This document shows positions 9,545 to 18,800 of a stretch of DNA of 64,000 nucleotides, piece by piece. The stretch covers positions 4,597,501-4,661,500 of the forward strand of contig NZ_CP034562.1 in the NCBI RefSeq assembly GCF_003970675.1, read 5' to 3'. This DNA comes from Flammeovirga pectinis (GTDB taxonomy: Bacteria > Bacteroidota > Bacteroidia > Cytophagales > Flammeovirgaceae). Every line of letters begins with the position of its first letter. Positions within the stretch are counted from its first letter, which is position 1. The notes under the pieces were generated by a model that searched no databases, had not been told where the DNA came from, and saw only the letters and a list, made by a program, of their open reading frames with translations. A program made the translations under genes and the position numbers.

Positions 9545-11350
9545 TTAAACTACAAAGAAAGGATATGCTTCTTTCTCTATTAATTCATCAGCTAACTCTC
9601 TTCTTAATGCATGAACATTTTCTAATTCATACTTTGTAAAACGTTTTAAGCCCATCAACATTACACGTTGCTCATCGCCAGTGGCAATACCTGCAATTGC
9701 TTCTCTTCCAGATACTGCTACAGCTTCTGCTGCTTCGCGAATAAATATCTTAGAGATGTTGATTTGTTGCTTAGCTGCAGCTTCACCTTTTTCTTCTACT
9801 AACTTCTCTGTACGAAGAATTGCAGATTCAGCAGCATAAATTTGAATTAGCATATCAGCAACGTTCATTAAAATTTCTTGCTGATCATTGATTTTAGCTT
9901 CAAAAACCTGTACAGATCTACCTGCTACCATCAATGCTGCTTTTTTCAAGCGCTTTAAAATATCTTTTTCTGTAGTGAATAATACAGATGTATCAAGCGT
10001 TTCGAAAGAAGGTACACTTGTTAATTCTTTTGCTACATCCATTGCTGGAGAAACAATATCAAGTTCTCCTTTCATGGCACGTTTAATCATCATGCCTACT
10101 AGAAGCATTCTGTTTATTTCATTTGTACCTTCATAGATTCTAGAAATACGAGCATCTCTATATGCTCTTTCCATTGGTGCATCAGCAGAAAAGCCCATAC
10201 CACCATAAACCTGAACTCCTTCATCTACTACAAAATCTAAGACTTCTGAACCGAAGACTTTAAGAATTGCACATTCAATAGCGAATTGTTCAACTCCTTT
10301 TAATTTTGCTTTTGCATCGTCCATACCACTTGCTAAAAGCTCGTCTGTATGGTCTTCTATATTTTGACCAGCTCTATAACACATCGACTCAATTACGTAT
10401 GTTTTTGTTGCCATTTGAGCAAGTTTTTGCTTGATAGCTCCAAAGTTTGAGATCGGTTGTTTAAACTGCTTTCTTTCTTTAGAATATCTGATTGAATGGT
10501 TGATTACTGCACGACATCCCCCTAAAACACCTGCACCTAATTTAGCACGTCCGATATTTAGAATGTTTACTGCGATTTTAAAACCATTACCTCTTTCAGA
10601 TAACATGTTCTCTACAGGAACCTTACAATCGTTAAAGAATACCTGACGAGTAGAAGATCCTTTAATTCCTAATTTCTCTTCTTCTTCGTTCATTGTAATT
10701 CCGCCAAACGACTTTTCTACAATAAATGAAGAGTAGTTTTTATCATCACCAATTTTTGCAAAAACAATAAATAGTTCAGCAAACCCAGCATTTGATATCC
10801 ACATTTTTTGTCCTGTAATAAGATAGTGCTTACCATCTTCTGAAAGAACTGCTTTTGTTTTACCAGAGTTTGCATCAGAGCCAGCATCTGGCTCTGTTAG
10901 TGCGTAAGCTGCAGCCCACTCACCAGTAGCTAATTTTGGTAAATACTTATCTTTTTGCTCTTGTGTACCATAATACAAAATTGGTAATGTACCAATACCT
11001 GTATGTGCACCATAAGTTGTAGAGAACGAACCTGCTTCTCCAAATACATCAGCAATCAACATAGATGTATTGAAGCTCATTCCTAAACCACCTAATTCTT
11101 CTGGAACAGAAATACCTAATAAGCCAAGTTCACCTGCCTTATCAAAAATATTTTCTACCAATTCCCAGTTATGACCATCAATTTCTTTTGCCTTAGGCGT
11201 AATTTCTTGATCAATAAAATCTTTAGTGGCTTGTGCCATCATTACTTGCTCCTCCGAAAATTCTTCTGGAGTGAAAATGTCATTTGCTTCTGTTTCGCGG
11301 ATTAAAAATTCTCCACCTTTGATTGCCTTCTTATTGGTTACAGTATTCAT
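9545..11350 (-). CDS. Acyl-CoA dehydrogenase, long (VLCAD/ACAD9-like) form
   Basis: This flavoprotein should oxidise acyl-CoA to trans-2-enoyl-CoA in beta-oxidation, passing electrons to electron-transfer flavoprotein. The 601-residue length exceeds the usual 380-400 of short and medium-chain enzymes and includes a C-terminal helical extension after about residue 440, as in the very-long-chain type. Visible family motifs are YALTEPDAGSDANS (FAD/substrate loop), WISNAGFAELF, and RISRIYEGTNEINR, in which Glu407 is the catalytic base expected in YEGT. It begins with a short hydrophilic N-terminus and lacks a signal peptide. The gene is divergent from fumarase, and a pair of palindromes in the shared upstream region may be operators. 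No other beta-oxidation gene is next to it. Chain-length preference is inferred from architecture only. Confidence 0.9.
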   Translation of the reverse strand: MNTVTNKKAIKGGEFLIRETEANDIFTPEEFSEEQVMMAQATKDFIDQEITPKAKEIDGHNWELVENIFDKAGELGLLGISVPEELGGLGMSFNTSMLIADVFGEAGSFSTTYGAHTGIGTLPILYYGTQEQKDKYLPKLATGEWAAAYALTEPDAGSDANSGKTKAVLSEDGKHYLITGQKMWISNAGFAELFIVFAKIGDDKNYSSFIVEKSFGGITMNEEEEKLGIKGSSTRQVFFNDCKVPVENMLSERGNGFKIAVNILNIGRAKLGAGVLGGCRAVINHSIRYSKERKQFKQPISNFGAIKQKLAQMATKTYVIESMCYRAGQNIEDHTDELLASGMDDAKAKLKGVEQFAIECAILKVFGSEVLDFVVDEGVQVYGGMGFSADAPMERAYRDARISRIYEGTNEINRMLLVGMMIKRAMKGELDIVSPAMDVAKELTSVPSFETLDTSVLFTTEKDILKRLKKAALMVAGRSVQVFEAKINDQQEILMNVADMLIQIYAAESAILRTEKLVEEKGEAAAKQQINISKIFIREAAEAVAVSGREAIAGIATGDEQRVMLMGLKRFTKYELENVHALRRELADELIEKEAYPFFVV

Positions 11351-11467
11351 AATTCTATATCTGTATTGTTATGTGTTGTTATTGGATGAACATTAACTCT
11401 AATGAGCTTATTTATGTGTTGATTATTGGATGCTTTATCAAGAGATCTACCTTTGAAGTATGTATTA

Positions 11468-11475
11468 CAAAAGTA
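11468..11475 (-). promoter_or_regulatory. -7-like promoter element of the acyl-CoA dehydrogenase gene
   Basis: TACTTTTG on the minus strand fits the TAnnTTTG element of Bacteroidota promoters and lies 118 bases before the start codon. No clear -33 TTG is present at the usual distance; the first of two palindromes occupies that place. Confidence 0.4.
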
Positions 11476-11493
11476 TTTCTTCACTTAAAAATG

Positions 11494-11547
11494 TATGCTT
11501 GCATAACATTCATTATCCAAATATAATAAAATTATTATGCAAGCATA
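11494..11547. promoter_or_regulatory. Pair of operator-like palindromes TATGC-N2-GCATA
   Basis: TATGCTTGCATA at 11494-11505 and TATGCAAGCATA at 11536-11547 are each palindromic around two central bases, are each followed by ACATT, and have centres exactly 42 bp (about four helical turns) apart. They lie between the divergent acyl-CoA dehydrogenase and fumarase genes, and the first sits just upstream of the dehydrogenase -7 element. This looks like a double binding site of a dimeric repressor or activator. The regulator is not in the window. The remaining sequence of this 427-base interval shows nothing else clear. Confidence 0.5.
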
Positions 11548-11704
11548 ACATTATTATTAAAAAATGTTGAATCAACGTTTATTTTTTTACGAAATATTCA
11601 TTTTTGAGACGTATTCGATGTTTTGAATACAAAAATTTATTAGAATCATTAAAATCTATTTACCAAGTATGACTAATCTCACTGATGTAATCATTATCGG
11701 TGTG

Positions 11705-11712
11705 TATTTTTG
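11705..11712 (+). promoter_or_regulatory. -7-like promoter element of the fumarase gene
   Basis: TATTTTTG fits the TAnnTTTG consensus and lies 66 bases upstream of the chosen ATG. No -33 TTG is visible at the usual spacing. If it is real, transcription starts within the GTG-initiated N-terminal extension of the open frame, which supports the later ATG. Confidence 0.35.
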
Positions 11713-11777
11713 TCTATCTGATAATTTTTAACCATTATCAGCATATTCGACACAGATATTTAATTAGACAGATACAA

Positions 11778-13382
11778 ATGAGCGACTTTTTTTATCAGAA
11801 GCCTTTCCCAATACAGAAAGACTCTACGAAGTACAGATTACTAACAAAAGATTTTGTTTCTACTATAGAAGTAGAAGGTAAAACATTTATTAAGGTTGAC
11901 CCTAAAGGATTAGAATTGCTTTCTAAAGAAGCAATGGCTGATGTATCCTTCTATTTAAGAACTGCACACTTAGAAAGTGTTGCTAAAATTTTAGAAGATC
12001 CAGAAGCTTCAGACAACGATCGTTTTGTTGCACGTACATTATTAGAAAATGCTGTAGTTGCAGCAGAAGGACAATTGCCAAGTTGCCAAGATACTGGTAC
12101 TGCAATTGTAATGGGTAAGAAAGGTGAAAACGTACTTACTTTTTCTAATGATGCCGAGCACTTATCAAAAGGTATATACGATACTTACCAAAGCAGAAAT
12201 CTTCGTTACTCTCAAGTTGTTCCTTTAACAATGACAGAGGAGAAGAATACAGGTACAAACCTACCTGCACAAATTGATATTTATGCTGAAAAAGGTAGTG
12301 AATATGAGTTCCTATTTATGGCTAAAGGTGGTGGTTCTGCTAACAAAACATTCTTATACCAACAGACTAAAGCGTTATTAAACGAAGAAAGCTTAACTGC
12401 TTTTGTTAAAGATAAATTAATGACAATTGGTACTGCGGCTTGCCCTCCTTACCACTTGGCATTTGTAGTAGGAGGTACTTCTGCTGAAGTAAATATGGCT
12501 ACAGTTAAGAAAGCTTCTGCTGGTTATTATGATCATTTACCTACAGAAGGTAATATGGGTGGACAGGCTTTCCGTGATGTTGAATGGGAAGAAAAGATCC
12601 AAAAAATCTGTCAAGAGAGTTTAATTGGAGCTCAATTTGGTGGTAAATATTTTACTCACGATGTAAAAGTAATTCGTTTACCTCGTCATGCAGCATCTTG
12701 CCCAGTTGGTATTGGTGTTTCTTGTTCTGCTGACCGTAATATTAAGGGTAAAATTAATGCTGATGGTATTTGGTTAGAAGACTTAGAAAGAGATCCTGCA
12801 AGATTACTTCCTACAGAAGAATCTCAAATAGATAATCCTATCGACATCGATATTGACCGTCCTATGGATGAAGTTCTTGCGGAACTATCTAAATACCCAA
12901 TCAAAACTCGCTTAAACTTAAAAGGTACATTGATTGTTGCTCGTGATATTGCTCATGCACGTATCAAAGAGATGTTAGATAATGGTGAGGCAATGCCTGA
13001 GTATTTCAAAAATCACCCAATCTATTATGCTGGTCCAGCTAAAACTCCAGAAGGAATGCCTTCAGGATCTTTTGGACCAACAACTGCTGGTAGAATGGAC
13101 TCTTATGTAGGTTTATTCCAACAACAAAGAGGTTCTATGATTATGCTTGCAAAAGGTAATCGTTCGCAACAAGTAACAGATTCTTGTAAGGAAAATGGCG
13201 GATTTTACTTAGGTTCTATTGGTGGGCCTGCTGCAATTTTAGCAAAAGAAAATATCAAATCTGTTGAGTTAGTAGACTTTGAAGATTTAGGTATGGAGGC
13301 TGTTCGTAAAATTACGATCGAAAATTTCCCTGCCTTTATTATTGTTGATGATAAAGGTAACGACTTCTTTAAAGCGTTATAA
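11778..13382 (+). CDS. fumA: Fumarate hydratase, class I (iron-sulfur)
   Basis: The 534-residue enzyme interconverts fumarate and malate in the TCA cycle. It is the oxygen-labile [4Fe-4S] class, in one chain (N-terminal fumerase domain, about 45-315, then C-terminal domain, about 320-525). The three cluster cysteines are Cys103 (LPSCQDTG), Cys222 (TAACPP) and Cys316 (GVSCSADRN); their spacing is the same as that of Cys105, Cys224 and Cys318 of E. coli FumA. The open frame continues upstream to a GTG at 11700, but that part (hydrophobic, tyrosine-rich) is unlike the family, and ATG at 11778 gives the expected N-terminus [10 protein letters not shown]. It is a single-gene unit ended by a strong terminator. 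The class is certain; the fumA rather than fumB label is conventional. Confidence 0.93.
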   Translation: MSDFFYQKPFPIQKDSTKYRLLTKDFVSTIEVEGKTFIKVDPKGLELLSKEAMADVSFYLRTAHLESVAKILEDPEASDNDRFVARTLLENAVVAAEGQLPSCQDTGTAIVMGKKGENVLTFSNDAEHLSKGIYDTYQSRNLRYSQVVPLTMTEEKNTGTNLPAQIDIYAEKGSEYEFLFMAKGGGSANKTFLYQQTKALLNEESLTAFVKDKLMTIGTAACPPYHLAFVVGGTSAEVNMATVKKASAGYYDHLPTEGNMGGQAFRDVEWEEKIQKICQESLIGAQFGGKYFTHDVKVIRLPRHAASCPVGIGVSCSADRNIKGKINADGIWLEDLERDPARLLPTEESQIDNPIDIDIDRPMDEVLAELSKYPIKTRLNLKGTLIVARDIAHARIKEMLDNGEAMPEYFKNHPIYYAGPAKTPEGMPSGSFGPTTAGRMDSYVGLFQQQRGSMIMLAKGNRSQQVTDSCKENGGFYLGSIGGPAAILAKENIKSVELVDFEDLGMEAVRKITIENFPAFIIVDDKGNDFFKAL

Positions 13383-13410
13383 CTCTGCATTGATAATTAT
13401 ATAGGTTTCA

Positions 13411-13455
13411 AAAAATAAAACTCCCTTACAGTTATCGCTGTAAGGGAGTTTTTTA
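13411..13455 (+). terminator. Terminator after fumarase
   Basis: AACTCCCTTACAG and CTGTAAGGGAGTT form a 13-bp stem with a short loop (TTATCG) and a T6 tail, starting 30 bases past the stop. Confidence 0.85.
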
Positions 13456-13520
13456 CTTTACAACGGAATAATTATAAAGCTTGTCTATAAGACTATAAAC
13501 ACTATTTAATCATTTTATCA

Positions 13521-14834
13521 ATGAGAAAATCGATCATTATTTTATTTACTTTCTTAAGTACATTATTGAGCTGTCAAACTCAACAGAAAACTACTATCAA
13601 AATCAAAACTGACGCTCAACATGTAACAGTCAAATCTCTTAAGGAGAATATTATTAATTCAGATACTTTACTATCTTCCTCTCAAGGAATTTATCATATT
13701 GATATCAAAGAGCCTCAATATATCACTATTGAAATTGATGATCAATTTCTCTCTGTTTACAGTTCTCCTTATTCACAAATTGAAATAGAGCATGATAATA
13801 CAGGAATAAATTTTAAAGGTGATTACAAAAGATTTAATACAGCTCTTTATAAATTAAGACAGATCGATAAGAGTGACTATTTTTTTGAAACAAATTTACC
13901 TATCAATCAATATTATCAGTATCGAGATAGTATCGATCAACTTATTAAAAATATTTCAGTACATGAACTCAATAATAATGAAAAAGAGCTATTTGACCTT
14001 GAAGTTAAAACCTATCAATTACTCTCTAAGTTCAATGCCATTTTAGTTCGAGATTATATCAACAAAGAAAATAACTTTACTAACCAAGAGGAAGAAATAC
14101 TATTAAAAGAAATCTTTAATCAAAATAAATATTTAGATACAGGCAGTGGACCTTATGAATCATTATCAACTGGATTAATGTATACATTTCTAGACTTTAG
14201 AGAAAGAGAAGTAAAAACAAACCCTTTTGAAAATACTATTGATAATGTAAATATCCCTTCAAATATACTAGAAGTAATCCAATCAATAGCCATCAAAGTT
14301 TTATTACAATCCACAAGTGATATTACTTTAATTGATCAAACTATTTTAAACTATCAGCAAAAATTTCCTAGTTCCCCTTATATAGAAGAATTCAAAAATG
14401 ATTATCAAGATTATGTCAAGCTTAAAAAGGGTGAACAAGCAAAAGATATTATAGCCTTTAATTCCAAAGGTGATTCTGTTTCTTTATTTACTTATAAAGA
14501 GCAAATACTCATTTTAGATGTTTGGGCTACTTGGTGTCCTCCTTGCTTAAAAGCCTTTGAGGGTATTAATGAACTTGAGCAAAAATATTCTAATAAAAAT
14601 ATTTCCTTTCTTAAAGTTTCAATTGATAATGATTTTGAGAAATGGAAAAAATCAAAATATGTAGAAGAGGGGAACCATCATTATAATATTCCTAGAACGT
14701 CATTAAATTCTTTTTTTAATGACTACAGAATAAAAACTATTAGTAGGTATATTATTATCGATAAACATAGACGGATTATTAATGCTCATGCTAAACTAAA
14801 TGAACTAGATTCCATCATTCAAAATAACATTTAA
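13521..14834 (+). CDS. TlpA-like thioredoxin-fold lipoprotein
   Basis: The 437-residue protein begins with a lipoprotein signal (hydrophobic core, then LLSC with Cys18), so it is tethered to a membrane in the periplasm. The middle (about 25-295) is a helical and strand-rich region of the kind placed before the thioredoxin domain in Bacteroidota TlpA/AhpC-TSA lipoproteins (DUF4369-like in the first 100 residues). The C-terminal domain (about 300-437) holds the redox site WATWCPPC with Cys339 and Cys342 and would reduce or transfer disulfides in envelope proteins. The partner is unknown. It is a single gene between two terminators. Some members serve cytochrome c maturation; nothing here supports that specifically. 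Confidence 0.85.
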   Translation: MRKSIIILFTFLSTLLSCQTQQKTTIKIKTDAQHVTVKSLKENIINSDTLLSSSQGIYHIDIKEPQYITIEIDDQFLSVYSSPYSQIEIEHDNTGINFKGDYKRFNTALYKLRQIDKSDYFFETNLPINQYYQYRDSIDQLIKNISVHELNNNEKELFDLEVKTYQLLSKFNAILVRDYINKENNFTNQEEEILLKEIFNQNKYLDTGSGPYESLSTGLMYTFLDFREREVKTNPFENTIDNVNIPSNILEVIQSIAIKVLLQSTSDITLIDQTILNYQQKFPSSPYIEEFKNDYQDYVKLKKGEQAKDIIAFNSKGDSVSLFTYKEQILILDVWATWCPPCLKAFEGINELEQKYSNKNISFLKVSIDNDFEKWKKSKYVEEGNHHYNIPRTSLNSFFNDYRIKTISRYIIIDKHRRIINAHAKLNELDSIIQNNI

Positions 14835-14856
14835 GGAATTATTTTTAACCCTAAAA

Positions 14857-14894
14857 AATAAGCCAATTGCATTTTAAATACAATTGGCTTATTT
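14857..14894. terminator. Bidirectional terminator
   Basis: AAATAAGCCAATTG and CAATTGGCTTATTT flank a short A/T loop, between the convergent TlpA-like and DsrE-like genes. Confidence 0.8.
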
Positions 14895-14958
14895 GATATA
14901 ATATATTTTCATTTTCTAGATACATCTAGTAATCAAATTACAACTTTTCAGTTATCTT

Positions 14959-15372
14959 TTATTCCATATCTATACCTTTATAACCAGATTCTTGTAACTC
15001 TAAAAACCTTACTAGGCCATTAGAAATTATATTTACCTCTTGAGGAAAATCTGCTATATTAATATTATGCTCATCAATAGATGATTGACAAATAGATAAT
15101 TGAACTCTATCAGGATCAATAGATGCAATTCTTTCCATGGTATCTATATCATCCATAATGTTATTTAATGCATCTCCACAGACAATTACTTCTGCCTTGT
15201 GAAATTTTATTTTATCATTCGTTTCTAATGAATCTGTAGTCGACAAAACTTCTTCTAAATGCTCTTTGCTTTCTACATGAAAGACAAAGCTATCTTCTCC
15301 ATATTTTCCAAAAGCGAGAGTCATTGTAATAAAAATTGAAGCTAGTACGACACCTACTATATGCCTTTCCAT
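14959..15372 (-). CDS. Exported DsrE/DsrF-like protein
   Basis: The 137-residue product has an N-terminal hydrophobic segment (VGVVLASIFITMTLAFG) that could be a signal peptide or anchor, followed by a DsrE/F-like alpha/beta domain: a first strand FVFHVES, a middle strand EVIVCGDALNNI that matches the 'V.VCG..L' step of the family, and the C-terminal ending VNIISNGLVRFLELQESGYKGI that matches the family's 'V.VVPSGV..L..LQ..GYAYI'. Two cysteines are present, in VVCGD position (VIVCGD) and in SICQSS. The family includes sulfur relay proteins, but exported members are of unknown role. The gene is alone downstream of rpsP, with a terminator between. Fold assignment is by motif reading, moderately sure. 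Confidence 0.65.
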   Translation of the reverse strand: MERHIVGVVLASIFITMTLAFGKYGEDSFVFHVESKEHLEEVLSTTDSLETNDKIKFHKAEVIVCGDALNNIMDDIDTMERIASIDPDRVQLSICQSSIDEHNINIADFPQEVNIISNGLVRFLELQESGYKGIDME

Positions 15373-15576
15373 ATCTTTGATTGTATAATGTTTGGTGTGT
15401 TATGAGAGTTATACGTGATAATGTTAATCAGTAGATAATAAATTATGATTCTTTAATATAAAGATACGTTTATCATCAACTATATAACAATCATGCACTT
15501 TGTTATGGCAATTAAGTAGTGTTAATATTATTCAATATAACATTACTAATAAATGATATCTTAAAAAGGTAGGCAA

Positions 15577-15610
15577 TAAAAAAGTCCTACCCTTGGGAGG
15601 GGTAGGACCA
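15577..15610 (-). terminator. Terminator after rpsP
   Basis: GTCCTACC (15584-15591) and GGTAGGAC (15601-15608) form a G+C-rich stem. On the minus strand it is followed by T7, about 90 bases after the rpsP stop. The 88 bases between hold no recognised feature. Confidence 0.8.
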
Positions 15611-15697
15611 TATATTTTCGATTTGAGGCTTACAATAAACCTAGTTTACGGGGTAAATACAGCGGTATCCACCTTCGACTTCAGATTTTTGCTGGAA

Positions 15698-16282
15698 TTA
15701 CTCAGCAGAATCTTCTTTTGTTTCTTCAGCAGGAGCTTCAGCTTCACCTTCTTCAGATGTTGCTTCTACTACAGCCTCAGCTTCTTCTTTTGCAGCTTGA
15801 GCAGCAGCGGCAGCAGCAAGTACTTCAGCAGCAGCTTTTTTCTCAGCTTCTACTACAGCCTTACGAGCAGCAATACCAGCTTCTAATTCAGCTTGTACAG
15901 CAGCTTCAGCAGCAGCTTTCTTAGCATCTAACTCAGCAGCGTATGCAGAAGATCTTTCTGACATCCAAGCATCAAATAATTTGTCTGCTTCTTCTTGAGT
16001 TTTAGCACCTTTACGAACACCTACTTGTAAGTGTTTTTTGTACATAGCACCAGCTTTAGAAAGAACCATACGAGCCGTATCAGTTGGTTGAGCACCATCT
16101 AATAACCACTTTGCAGCAGTATCAGGATCGATATCGATAGTTGCAGGATTAGTATTAGGGTTATAAGTACCTAACTTCTCAATGAAACGACCATCACGAG
16201 GTGATCTCGAATCAGCTACTACTACGTTGTAAATAGGTCTTCTCTTACGGCCACGACGTGCCAAACGGATTTTTACTGCCAT
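15698..16282 (-). CDS. rpsP: 30S ribosomal protein S16 with long Ala/Glu-rich C-terminal tail
   Basis: Residues 1-80 are S16 ([20 protein letters not shown], then [13 protein letters not shown]), a small-subunit assembly protein. The full length is 194 residues against about 80-90 in E. coli; residues from about 115 on are a low-complexity tail rich in Ala and Glu, predicted to be helical and then disordered, as is known for S16 of many Bacteroidota. The open frame extends 29 codons further upstream, but the ATG at 16280-16282 gives the universal MAVKIRL start. No rimM, trmD or rplS follows, unlike the order in proteobacteria. A TATCTTTG element 87 bases upstream is a probable promoter. Confidence 0.95.
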   Translation of the reverse strand: MAVKIRLARRGRKRRPIYNVVVADSRSPRDGRFIEKLGTYNPNTNPATIDIDPDTAAKWLLDGAQPTDTARMVLSKAGAMYKKHLQVGVRKGAKTQEEADKLFDAWMSERSSAYAAELDAKKAAAEAAVQAELEAGIAARKAVVEAEKKAAAEVLAAAAAAQAAKEEAEAVVEATSEEGEAEAPAEETKEDSAE

Positions 16283-16368
16283 TTTATATGCAATTTGTGT
16301 GTTGGAAAGGAACGCATCCTTTATGACACAGTTAAACAAATGAGGAAACTCGTTCCCCTTAAACGGCA

Positions 16369-16376
16369 CAAAGATA
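16369..16376 (-). promoter_or_regulatory. -7-like promoter element of rpsP
   Basis: TATCTTTG on the minus strand matches TAnnTTTG and is 87 bases before the rpsP start. No -33 element is seen at the usual spacing. Confidence 0.4.
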
Positions 16377-16527
16377 ATATAACTTATTGAATTCTACCAC
16401 TTAAATTATGCATCAAAGGGTTATCAAATTCAAATAAGTAATATATATTGCGAAATTTGTACTGTAAGAGCAGTTAGAATGCAGTATCTTGCAAAACATT
16501 TGTATTGAAATTTACTAAAAAAGACAT

Positions 16528-17151
16528 ATGAACCTCACAATCATACTAATAGCATTAAATGTAGGAATTAGCTACTATGCGTGGCAAAACCCTAATATTC
16601 TAGATAAATTGATGATGCAACCTTATATGGTTCAGAAGAAAAATGAGTGGTATCGTTTTATTACTTCTGCTTTTGTACATGGTAGTTGGATGCATCTTTT
16701 GTTTAATATGTTTACACTCTATTTCTTTGGTAGAAATATAGAAATGTGGTTTTTATATATCTTAAAAGATCCAATATTAGCTTCTGTTGCCTATTTTAGT
16801 TTATTTATAATAGGTGCAATTGTTGCAGATATTCCAACGTATATAAAACAACGTAATAATATTAATTACCGATCTTTAGGAGCTTCTGGAGGTGTTGCTT
16901 CTATTATTTTTGCTAGTATTATTTACTCTCCCGTTAATGATATTTGTTTGTATGGAATACTTTGTTTTCCTGGTTTTATTTGGGGTGGTATTTATTTAAT
17001 TTACACACAATACCAAACAAAAAATCTAGATAGTAATATTAATCATTCAGCACATCTTTACGGTGCTCTCTTTGGTATTTTATATGCAATAGCAATTGAA
17101 CCAAGTGCTTTCTCAAACTTTGTAAATCAGGTCCTTTCATGGCGCTTTTAA
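16528..17151 (+). CDS. Rhomboid family intramembrane serine protease
   Basis: The 207-residue multi-pass membrane protein has the catalytic dyad of rhomboids: Ser120 in GASGGV and His176 in SAHLYGALFG. The family's HxxxN-type loop is present as HGSWMHLLFNMFTLYFFG. Six membrane segments are suggested. Rhomboids cut transmembrane segments of membrane proteins; the substrate here is unknown. It is the first gene of a plus-strand run and its end overlaps the start of the DUF2062 gene by 13 bases, which implies translational coupling. It is divergent from rpsP. Confidence 0.88.
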   Translation: MNLTIILIALNVGISYYAWQNPNILDKLMMQPYMVQKKNEWYRFITSAFVHGSWMHLLFNMFTLYFFGRNIEMWFLYILKDPILASVAYFSLFIIGAIVADIPTYIKQRNNINYRSLGASGGVASIIFASIIYSPVNDICLYGILCFPGFIWGGIYLIYTQYQTKNLDSNINHSAHLYGALFGILYAIAIEPSAFSNFVNQVLSWRF

Positions 17152-17654
17152 ATAAAATAAGACTTTCGGTAAAACATACATTCACACACCGTGTTATTGT
17201 TCCTATTCGTAACCTTCTTAGAGAAGGACTTACTCCAAATAAATTAGCTTGGAGTTTTGCTATAGGATTATTAATTGGTTCATCTCCTTTATTAGGATTT
17301 TGTACATGGTTATGTATTCTTGCAGCATTTATTTTTAAACTCAATCAATTAGCTATTCAAGTTGCTAATTATATTGTTTATCCATTACAAATCTTAGTAA
17401 TTGTTCCTTACATAAAATTGGGAGCATCTTGGTTTGGAAACAACGCGGATGGCATTACTATGGATCAGTTACAAGCAAGTATTGATCAGGGATTACTTAA
17501 TGGGTTAAAAGAAATTGGTATTTTAATGTTACAAGGTGGAGCCGCTTGGGTAGTGGTTTCATTAATTATTATTTTGCCGCTTAAATATGTGCTCAAAATT
17601 GCATTTACTAAAATGTTACAAAAGATGAACCGCGAAAAACACGCAGTTAAGTAA
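17139..17654 (+). CDS. DUF2062 domain membrane protein
   Basis: The 171-residue protein begins MALLNKIRLSVKHTFTHRV and carries the DUF2062 pattern: a short amphipathic N-terminus (RNLLREGLTPNKLAWSFAIG), two membrane hairpins (GLLIGSSPLLGF; VANYIVYPLQI with a conserved N-x2-hydrophobic step), and a third hydrophobic region at 125-155. The ATG lies within the end of the rhomboid gene, and mutY starts two bases after its stop. No biochemical function is established for the domain. The link with rhomboid and mutY may be only transcriptional. Confidence 0.82.
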   Translation: MALLNKIRLSVKHTFTHRVIVPIRNLLREGLTPNKLAWSFAIGLLIGSSPLLGFCTWLCILAAFIFKLNQLAIQVANYIVYPLQILVIVPYIKLGASWFGNNADGITMDQLQASIDQGLLNGLKEIGILMLQGGAAWVVVSLIIILPLKYVLKIAFTKMLQKMNREKHAVK

Positions 17655-17656
17655 TT

Positions 17657-18709
17657 ATGGAATTTGCAGAGCAACTTATACATTGGTATCATCAGAATAA
17701 AAGAGACCTCCCTTGGAGGCACACAAAAGATCCTTACAAGATTTGGTTATCAGAAATTATTCTTCAGCAAACTAGAGTAGCACAAGGGCTTCCTTATTAC
17801 GAGAAGTTTGTTGAAAATTTTCCTACAGTAAAAGATTTTGCTTCTGCTGATATTGATAAGATTTTACATTTATGGCAAGGTTTAGGATATTATTCTAGAG
17901 CTAGAAATATGCATATTGCCGCAAATGAAGTTATCAATAATTGGGGTGGTAAGTTTCCTAATAATTACACTGATTTACTTTCTCTAAAAGGAGTAGGTAA
18001 ATATACAGCCGCAGCTATTGCTTCTTTTGCTTTTGGTGAAAAAGTGGCTACTGTTGATGGTAATGTGTATAGAGTTTTATCAAGAGTATTTGATATACAT
18101 GATGATATTGCTTCTGGAAAAGGACAAAAAATATTTTCTGAGGTTGCAAATGATTTAATTTCAGTAAAAGAGCCAGATACTTTTAATCAAGCAATAATGG
18201 AGTTTGGAGCAATTCAATGCTCTCCAAAAAAACCGAATTGCGAAACTTGTCCTTTTGTACAAGAGTGCTTAGCTAGAGAAACAAATCAAATTGGTGTTTT
18301 ACCAGTAAAGCTAAAAAAAGTAAAAGTTACCAACAGGTATTTTCATTATATTGTCATTGAAGCTGATAATCAGTTCATATTAAAAAAACGCCCTAGTGGT
18401 GATATTTGGACTGGCTTAAATGACTTTCCTTTAGTAGCTTCCAAAGAAGAACACCCTTTTTCTATTCAAAATATAGAACAAGAAACAGGACTTATTTTAG
18501 AGGATGGTATAATTTATAAGAAGAGTGAAACCTTTAAGCATTTGTTATCACATCAACGGTTATTTATTGACTTTTTTCACGTAAAATTGCGCTCTAAAAT
18601 AGCATTACCTAAAAATCTATTTGATTATAAATGGTATGATATCGAAGAAATAAAATTGATTGGAAAGCCGATCATTGTCGAGAATTATTTGACAACATAC
18701 ATTTATTAA
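17657..18709 (+). CDS. mutY: A/G-specific adenine DNA glycosylase
   Basis: The 350-residue enzyme removes adenine mispaired with 8-oxoguanine or guanine. Catalytic residues are present: Glu33 in LSEIILQQTRV and Asp134 in ATVDGNVYRV, the latter after the helix-hairpin-helix LKGVGKYTAAAI. The [4Fe-4S] motif is Cys188-x6-Cys195-x2-Cys198-x5-Cys204. The C-terminal third (about 225-350) is a NUDIX-like 8-oxoguanine recognition domain. The gene begins two bases after the DUF2062 stop and is followed by ssb after 91 bases. The mutY-ssb-gldE-gldD order is known from other Bacteroidota. Confidence 0.95.
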   Translation: MEFAEQLIHWYHQNKRDLPWRHTKDPYKIWLSEIILQQTRVAQGLPYYEKFVENFPTVKDFASADIDKILHLWQGLGYYSRARNMHIAANEVINNWGGKFPNNYTDLLSLKGVGKYTAAAIASFAFGEKVATVDGNVYRVLSRVFDIHDDIASGKGQKIFSEVANDLISVKEPDTFNQAIMEFGAIQCSPKKPNCETCPFVQECLARETNQIGVLPVKLKKVKVTNRYFHYIVIEADNQFILKKRPSGDIWTGLNDFPLVASKEEHPFSIQNIEQETGLILEDGIIYKKSETFKHLLSHQRLFIDFFHVKLRSKIALPKNLFDYKWYDIEEIKLIGKPIIVENYLTTYIY

Positions 18710-18800
18710 GTATTTTGGAATCACGGAAGAAAATCTTCTATGATTATCATTGACTTAATGATTCACATTTTATTAATTAACAGAACATTAAAAACAAAAA

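Noticed and set aside
11700-11777. GTG-initiated N-terminal extension of fumarase
   Set aside because: The 26 extra residues are unlike the family, and the ATG at 11778 gives cysteine spacing and N-terminus in line with known class I fumarases.
15593-15924. Two plus-strand open frames rich in Leu/Gln or Ser/Phe
   Set aside because: They are reverse readings of the Ala/Glu tail of rpsP, whose GCA/GCT repeats keep other frames open.
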